Source: Amyelois transitella (lineage: Eukaryota; Arthropoda; Insecta; Lepidoptera; Pyralidae). Taken from it: 64,000 nt of DNA. The notes under the pieces are model-generated. The model did not search any database. It had not been told where the DNA came from and worked only from the letters and a program-made list of their open reading frames with translations. Position numbers and translations under genes: made by a program. This document shows, piece by piece, positions 12,001-21,000 of the stretch (positions are counted from its first letter, which is position 1; every line of letters starts with the position of its first letter). The stretch is from the NCBI RefSeq assembly GCF_032362555.1, contig NC_083515.1, positions 779,001 through 843,000 on the forward strand. The letters run 5' to 3'.

Positions 12001-15000
12001 CTCCTCGGCTGCCTGGCCAAGTGTGGGCCGTTCAGAAAGGGAAAGAAACCAGACGCAGTGTGTTACAGCCAAGGTGACGACGTTTCTTTGTAACTTCGTA
12101 AGTAGTTAGTTATTTGTGTGCCAAATGCGTCAGTCAAGTCAAACGTCAGTGGTGGTGCCTGTGTGATGATAATTTGCCTTGAGAAATAGAAATAAATGTA
12201 TTTTCTTAATAGGATATAGAAAATAAACTTATTTTACTTATTTAAAAAAAAAAACATTCTCGTAAATTTAATTATATCTATTACGTATCGTATCTTGTAA
12301 GCGATGGGCTAACAAACTGTCACTATTTGAATCTCAATTCCTTTCAGTCTTTTCAAGACTGTTGGCTCTATCTTCCTCGCATCGGTTGAAGACGTGACTA
12401 TGTATCACTAGGTACAGCTTTTAAAACGCAAGTGTTTAGTACCTAAAAATGTAAAAAACAGCTCTTGCGAATTCCACACGTATCTCTGTGACGGTCAGCT
12501 GAACTGAATGGCCACGTTCAGCTATTTGGCTTAATGATAGAATTAAGATTCAAATAGTAACAGGTTGCTAGCCCATCGCCTAAAAAAGAATCCCAAGTTT
12601 GTAAACTTATCTCTTAGTCGCCTTTTACAACATCTATGGGAAAGAGATGCAGTGGTCCTATTCTTTTTTGTATTAGTGCCGGGCACCACACAAATTTTTT
12701 TTTATGGATTGTCAATTTTAAATAGATTTATGTACAATGTAGGTAACATGACTATTTTTGACATAGCATCAATAATTTCTTCAGGTGTCGAAGCGATCCT
12801 CATAATGGACGACGGATGCATCATAGTGGGAGGTGGTGACGGTACCATAGACATTCTAGACGAGATCAACTGGACCGGGGAGTTCCCCAAGGGCAAGATA
12901 TTGGACCCTTGTAGGCCGCATTTTAAGGCTGTAAGTTTCATAGAATAGAATAGATTTATTTTCAAAATTGGATACAAGGTATCACTTATGACGTCACATC
13001 ACTTAAATCTAATTATAACATAATTTTAATGTTAATTTAGCCTTACGGATATGATCTCGTATGTTTACGTTTACCTATAAGTAGATATTACATACATACA
13101 TAAAATCACGCCTCTTTCCCGTAGGGGTAGGCAGAGACTACCTCATTCCACTTGCCACGATCTCTGCACACTTCCTTCGCTTCATCCACATTCATAACTC
13201 TCTTCATGCAAGCTCGGCGGTTTCGTGTACTTTTGACCTGACCCTTTACCCTTTCATAATTTTAATGTTTATTTAGCCTTACGGATATGATCTCGTATTT
13301 TTACGTGTATAAGTAGATATTTATTATAAAAAAATGTGTATCTATCGTTGAGTTAGTACCTATCTCGTAACAAAAGTTGTTTACTTCGATATTTTTCACT
13401 TTGCAATTTTTTCACATACATACATAAAATCACGCCTCCTTCCCGGTAGGCAGAGACTACATGTTTCCACTTGCCACGATCTCTACATACCTACTTCTTT
13501 CGCTTCATCGACATTCATTACTCTCATCATGCAAGTTAAAGGATAAAGACGTGACTATATGTTTGTTTGTTTCTTTCATTAAGCCAAACAGCTGAACGAG
13601 GCCTCTCAGTCTTTTCAAGAGCGTTGGCTCTGTCTACCCCGCAAGGGATATAGACGTGATTATATATATATGTACCTATATATATATTTCAGCTCAAAAC
13701 TGCAAAACTAGACGGCTGCATAACATCGCTGGAAATGATGGAATCCCCCACGAAGAAAGGCGACAAGCGTCTGCTTTTAGTCGGGACGAGAACGAGCGAA
13801 ATCTACGCCATCAACATGGCCACCTTCTCGCCGGTACTTGTCGTGACATGTCACAGATGCGCGATCAATGATATCGCTTTCCCAAGGTCTGTAAAACCAT
13901 AGATAATAGGGGATATGCATAAAATTTTATTTAATTAATACTTAGTGCGCGCGAAATTTATAATCCCGGCACCAATACAAAAAAGAATAGGATCACTCCA
14001 TCTCTTTCCCATGGATGTCGTAAAAGGCGACTAAGGGATAGGCTTATAAACATGGGATTTTTTTAGGCGATGGTCTAGCAACCTGTCACTATTTGAATCT
14101 CAATTATATCATTAATCCAAATAACTGAACGTGGCCATTCAGTCTTTTCAAGACTATTGGCTCTGTCTACCCCGCAAGGGATATTGACGTGACGATATAT
14201 ACGAGTATGTATGTCCACTTTGGTAACTAAACTTACGTAACCAGTTAGAATAGAATACTTTTTGTTTCGCTATATTATGGTGCAACTAGATGCGAAACAA
14301 GACTAGGATTCCAATTAGTTATGTAACTTTTTGTAACCAGTTACAGATGAAGATTTTTTTTTGTTTTTTCTTTTTCAGAGGAACTGTGAGTGACTTGGTT
14401 TCCAATTATGTAACTTTTTGTAACCATAGTTACAGGTGTAGATTTTTATGGTTTTTTTTCGCAGAGGAATGTCCGGCGTCTTCGCCACGGCCGGGTCGGG
14501 CGATGTGAGGGTGTGGTGCCTGGAGACGTGTCAGGAGCTGCTCCGTATCGTGGTACCCAACTTTGTCTGCTCGGCGGTTCTGTTCGCGAGCGACGGCAAG
14601 TCCATTGTCACTGGTAAGTTGCTGTTTGTTTGTTTGTAAATTCTTTATTGTACATAACAAATTATAAGTAATACATAAAAAACATTAAAAATAACGACGT
14701 ACAATTATTATCTTATGGTTGGCTGGAAGAGATCCGTATAAGAAGAGATGGGATAAGTCCGCGCTTTTGTAAATTTTGATGCCGTGTGGTTTCCGGCACC
14801 AATAAAAAGAGGAATAGGATCACTCCGTCTCATTTCCACGGATGTCGTAAAAGGCGACTAAGGGATAGGCTAATAAACCCAAAGTGTAATTACTTGGTAA
14901 GAGGGTGAATTTTGGAACACGTTAAGACGATACAAAAAGAGCCATTTTTAGTAACACCTTGAGGGAATTGTCTGTTTGTTTGTATCTCAGAAGGACGGAA

Positions 15001-18000
15001 ACATTCACGCCTCCAACTGACCACCTTGAGTCCTCGTCCTCGCTACAAATTGAGGTTAAGTGTGCAAGGGAAAAGGCTATAGCTCTCTCTCTCTCACACA
15101 TCAAACTGAGTGAGAGAGAGCCTTTTTGTGATACCATGACGGAACTGTTCTTCGTTCACCTGGAGTTATAATTTGTTACATCCTCACTTCTCTGGAGTGG
15201 ACTCCGGGATGCGCCTTTGACCATGGATGCTGGATTGTGAATCAGATTTTTACAAGAAGCGACTCCCATCTTACCTCCGCAACCTTTGCAGGGGAACCTA
15301 ACCTTACACATCCAGTTGCCTGAATGTGCATGTTTCCTCACGATTTTACCCTCACTGTTAGAGCATCGGTTGGCACTCAAACTAATGTAGTTACATACTT
15401 AACTCAGATAAGATGTTATCATGTTTACATCACGAATTTTAATCAGACATCGTATTGACTCGATATCGACGGCCTCTGTGGCGCAGCGGTAGTGCGCTTG
15501 TCTGTGACACCCGAGGTCCCGGATTCAAATCCTGGCCAGGGCATGATGAGAAACGGACTTTCTCTAATTGGCCTGGGTGTCGGATGTTAATCAATATATG
15601 TATTTATTATAAAAATATAGTATCGTTGAGTTAGTACCTAACATAACACACGTTTCGAACTTACTTCGAGGCTAACTCGATCTGTGAAATTTGTCCCGTA
15701 TATATAATTACATATTTATTTATTCGACCACCAACCAGCTCTGACAGAACTGTATGTCTGTTTGTAGCCTGGAACGACGGCAACATACGCGCCTTCACAC
15801 CACTTACTGGCCGTCTTGTGTATTGCATCTTCAATACTCACAACAAGGGCACTTCGGCACTGGACATGACCAAAGATGGCCGCACTCTGATCTCTGGTGG
15901 TTGCGAAGGGCAGGTTTGTAACTCAATATATACATACATACATATGGTCACGTCTATATCCCTTGCGGGGTAGACAGAGCCAACAGTCTGAATGGCCACA
16001 TTCAGCTATTTGGCTTAATGATAGAATTGAGATTCAAATAGTGACAGGTTGCTAGCCCATCGCCTAAAAAAGAATCCCAAGTTTGTAATCCTATCCCTTA
16101 GTCGCCTTTTACGAAATCCACGGGAAAGAGATGGAGTGGTCCTATTCTTTTTTGTATTGGTGCCGGGAACACACGGCACGTATATATACACGTATATATA
16201 TACATATGTATATATACACGTTTATATCCCTTGCAGGGTAAACAGGGACAATAGTCTTGAAAAGACTGATAGATCACGCTCAGCTGTTTGGCTTAATGAA
16301 AGAATTGAGCTTCAAGTAGAAAAAAAAGCATAGGACCACTCCATATCTTTCCCATGGATGTCGTAAAAGGCGACTAAGAGGCTTATAAACCTGAGATTCG
16401 TCTTTTAGGAGAAGGGCTAGAAAATTGACACTATTTGAATCTCAGTTCCATCATTAAGCATAAGAGGTGATCGTGACCTGTCAGTCTTTTCAAGACTTTT
16501 ATACAAGACTGTTATACTTGTGCCGTATGGTTCCCGGCACAAAAAAGAATAGGACCACTCCATCTCTTTCCCATGGATGTCGTAAAAGGCGACTAAGGGA
16601 TAGGCTTAAAAACTTTGGTTTCTTCTTTTAGGCGATGGGCTAGCAACCTGTCACTATTTGAATCTCAATTCTATCATTAAGCCAAATAGCTGAACGTGGT
16701 CATTCAGTCTTTTCAAGACTGTTGGCTCTGTCTACCCCGCAAGGGATATAGACGTGACCATATGTATGTATGTATTGTTATACTTAACTAAGTCTAACAA
16801 AATAATTGTTATACTTTTAATCTTTTCTGAAATGGAAAAATAAATTATGAGTTTCCTCATTCAGGTGCGCGTTTGGGACATCAAACCTGAAGCCCAAACC
16901 CTGAAGAAGGTCCTCAAGGAGCACAAGAGCCCCGTGTCAGCCATACAGGTATCTCCGAATGACACGGAGGCTGTAAGCGCTGGTACGGACGGATCGGCTA
17001 TTATTTGGGATTTGGTGTGAGTTACGTACAATATTGTTAATTTGCCAATAAATGGCGCTTAACGTATCTTGATCAAATTAAGGACGTCCTGGTAAAGGGT
17101 CAGGTCAAAAGTACCCGAAACCGCCCAGCTTGCATGAAGAGAGTTAGGAATGTGGATGAAGCGAAGGAAATATGCAGAGATTGTGGCAAGTGGAAAGAGG
17201 TAGTCTCTGCCTACCCCTCCGGGAAAGAGGCGTGATTTTATGTATGTATGGCGCTTAACACCATCAAGATGGTATCATTTAGGATTAGCTGTTGATGTAT
17301 GTTAAAGCAGATGTATGTGTACTGTTTGCAAATAGATGATAGATGGCGCTAACGATCACCAAATTACCATTACCGTTGTCGATAAAACAGTACATGGAAT
17401 ACTAAGAATTAGAGCGCTTAAGTACAGTCACCAAATATATTATACGAAATTGACCCGTCATTCAGTATTTTATTTAGTAGACCAAATTTTGGATTTTGTG
17501 CTCCCGGGCTGAGCCAAAGTGGCACGACGTTAGATTCAAAAATATTGATGATATTGTTATATCAATTGAACTATAGTATCAACTACAGCTGTATCGATAT
17601 ACAGTAGCAGGTCTACTTCTAAAAAAATGTTTTTATCTTCGTATCGTCGTTTCTTAATCTTGCCTCTCTCTCCCTCTCATTCAGCTCGCTATCAAGAAGA
17701 CAGGTGATGTACGCGAACACACTGTTCATGTGTATATGTTTCGAGCCTCTAGGCTGTCAGCTGTTGACAGGCGGCACTGACAGACGTGTGGCTTATTGGG
17801 AGACCGGCAGCGGGAATCTGGCTAGAGAGGTGACTGTACTTTTTTATTGTTAACTCTCGCGATTATTTTCAGCGCCATCTAGTGACAAATTTTTGTATTA
17901 GTCTTAGGCACTGACAGACGTGTGGCTTATTAGGAGACCTGCAGCGGGAATCTGGCTTGAGAGATAACTATGCACTAATTTATTCTTCTTTCTCCTGGCT

Positions 18001-21000
18001 TTAGTCCCGGTTACTCCAGAGAGGAGCTCAGGGTAAATCCTTTACCATGGATCCTGGGTGAGTCAGGTTTTTACAGGAAGCCACTCTCATATGACCTCCT
18101 CAACCTTTTCAGGGAAACCTAACCCGTATTAGATCGATAATGGTTACACATCGTGTTGCCTGAATTTGCAGGTTTCCTCACGATGTTTTCCCGCACCGTA
18201 AGAGCATCGGTTGGTATTTAAACTAATGTACATTACTTCGTAAAATATTCATTGATGTACATGGCAATTTTATATAGGTACAATAAAGGATAATATATCT
18301 ATCTATCTTTCCACTTGTTCTTGTGACTGCAAACTTCTGGGCAATTAAGATATAACAAACAAACACGTATTTGTATGTATGTCTGTTTCAGTTGGAAGCA
18401 AGTAAAGTGGGCGCTATAAATGGACTTGATATAACACAAGATGGCTCTCTGTTCGTCACGGGGGGAAACGATCAGATGGTTAAGGTATGTAAATAGTATT
18501 TATACGATAACATAACATATTATCACGTCCGTCTCCCTTGTGGGATAGACAGAGCCAATAGTCATCAAAAGACTGAAAGGCCACGTTCAGCCGTTTGGCT
18601 TAATGATAGAATTGAGATTCAAATAGTGACAGGTCGCTAGTCCTTCGCCTAAAAGAATCCCAAGTATGTAAGCCTATCATTTAATCACATTATTAGTTTA
18701 AATTGAAGCTAGATTGTTCAATATTTCTGATAGAATACAGGCTCTAAATTTTTAAATATATTTTTTTTTTATTGACGAGAAATAGTGCCTGCACGGAATC
18801 CTTTTTTTTTCTGAATACAAATTTGATTTACACACTCGATACATACATCTCGTTTGTCGACAGCTGTGGAAATACCAGGAGGGTGTCTACACGCACATGG
18901 GGCTGGGGCACGCGGGCGCGGTGACGTGCTGCCGCTTCAGCCCCGACGCGCGGCGCGTGGTCAGCGCGTGCGCAGCCGGCAGCGTCATCGTGTGGCGCAT
19001 GCCCGAGGTAATGATATTATAGGTGCTGATAGGGAGGGTAGTTTTAAATTAATGTTGGCACAGTTTCCTCTTTATTTGGTGGTAAGCGCGTGCGCAGCCG
19101 GCAGCGTCATCGTGTGGCGCATGCCCGAGGTAATGATATTATAGGTGCTGATAGGGAGGGTAGTTTTAAATTAATGTTGGCACAGTTTCCTCTTTATTTG
19201 GTGGTAAGCGCGTGCGCAGCCGGCAGCGTCATCGTGTGGCGCATGCCCGAGGTAATGATATTATAGGTGCTGATAGGGAGGGTAGTTTTATATAAATGTT
19301 GGCACAGTTTCCTCTTTATTTGGTGGTCAGCGCGTGCGCAGCCGGCAGCGTCATCGTGTGGCGCATGCCCGAGGTAATGATATTATAGGTGCTGATAGGG
19401 AGGGTAGTTTTAAATTAATGTTGGCACAGTTTCCTCTTTATTTGGTGGTAAGCGCGTGCGCAGCCGGCAGCGTCATCGTGTGGCGCATGCCCGAGGTAAT
19501 GATATTATAGGTGCTGATAGGGAGGGTAGTTTTATATAAATGTTGGCACAGTTTCCTCTTTATTTGGTGGTCAGCGCGTGCGCAGCCGGCAGCGTCATCG
19601 TGTGGCGCATGCCCGAGGTAATGATATTATAGGTGCTGATAGGGAGGGTAGTTTTAAATAAATGTTGGCACAGTCATATCTGTTGGTTTTACATCATTGG
19701 TTCACGTCAAATAAATTACCTAAAAACTAAGTTTACTCAGTGCAGAAGAAGCGGTAACAAACTGCACTGCAATTTTCAGGAGAGGAGCCCAGGGTACGAC
19801 AGGTTTTTACACGAAGCGACTCCCGTCCAACCTCCGTAACCTTTGCAAGGTAAACCTAACCCGTATTGGATCGATCGTGATTACAAATCCAAATGCCTGA
19901 ATGTTTTCCCTCACCGTGAGAGCATTCAAACTAATGTACGTAACCTTGAATTCATTGGTCATTCGTCATTGGTACATGACCACGGTGGGATTCGAACCTG
20001 TGCCTTTCTGCGCATCACACGAAAAGAAAATAAACGTAGATATGATTAATATGTAATTTCTTTAAAATTTCCTTGTCAGCAATACCTGAAGCAAGCGCCA
20101 CCTTCCGGTAGGCAGGCGGCCCCGGACCCAGCGCCCAAGACCCTAGAGGATGAGCTCAAGTTGCCGCTGTCCGAGAAACCGGCGCAGAGGGCCGGAGGTG
20201 ACCGGCAGCATAAGATACCTTCCGCACCATCCAAGGTTCGAAAACACCAATACTTTTTAAATCCACACGGAGAGTCCTTTTGTTCGAATGAATGACGGTT
20301 AAAGAAACACCAAAACATGTGTAAAAAGCTGTATAAATTTGAATTTGGAATTCCTGACCAAAGGGGAGAACATACATACATACATTTGGTCACGTCTATA
20401 TCCCTTGCGGGGTAATGATAGAATTGAGATTCAAATAGTGACGGGTTGCTAGCCCATCGCTTTAAAAAGAATCCCAAGTGTGTAAGCCTATCCCTTAGCC
20501 GCCTTTTTTTCAAAAAGGGGAGAAATTTGTAATTAAAGTGGCCAGTATAAGAAAACGCCAATAATATGTAAGGACCTAATATTTATATAGAGATTTCAAG
20601 ATCCAGGCCATTCATAGAATGTTCCGTTTTTCATCATGGCCTGCATCATTTTAATTAAAATAAATAAAAATATATACGGGACAAATTACACAGATTGAGT
20701 TAGCCTCGAAGTAAGTTCGAGACTTGTGTTACGAGATACTAACTCAACGATAATCAGAGAAAGTTCTTTTCTCATACATACAAACATACATATGGTCACG
20801 TCTATATCCCTTGCAGGGTAGACAGAGCCAATAGTATTGAAAAGACTGAATGGCCACGTTCAGACACATTGTGTCACGAGAATTTTATATATAAGATATT
20901 AAGTATTAATTAATGTTCAGGAAGAGAAGATAGAAGCGATGGACACGAGCCGCAGTAGCGTCCACTCCTGCTGCCCGTGCGCAGCGACTGCCAATTCTAA

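Noticed and set aside
19010-19600. Later copies of the exon 14 end as real extra exons
   Set aside because: Unit length 122 and exon piece 43 both shift frame, and most copies lack an AG before the coding part. The first donor gives the conserved protein.
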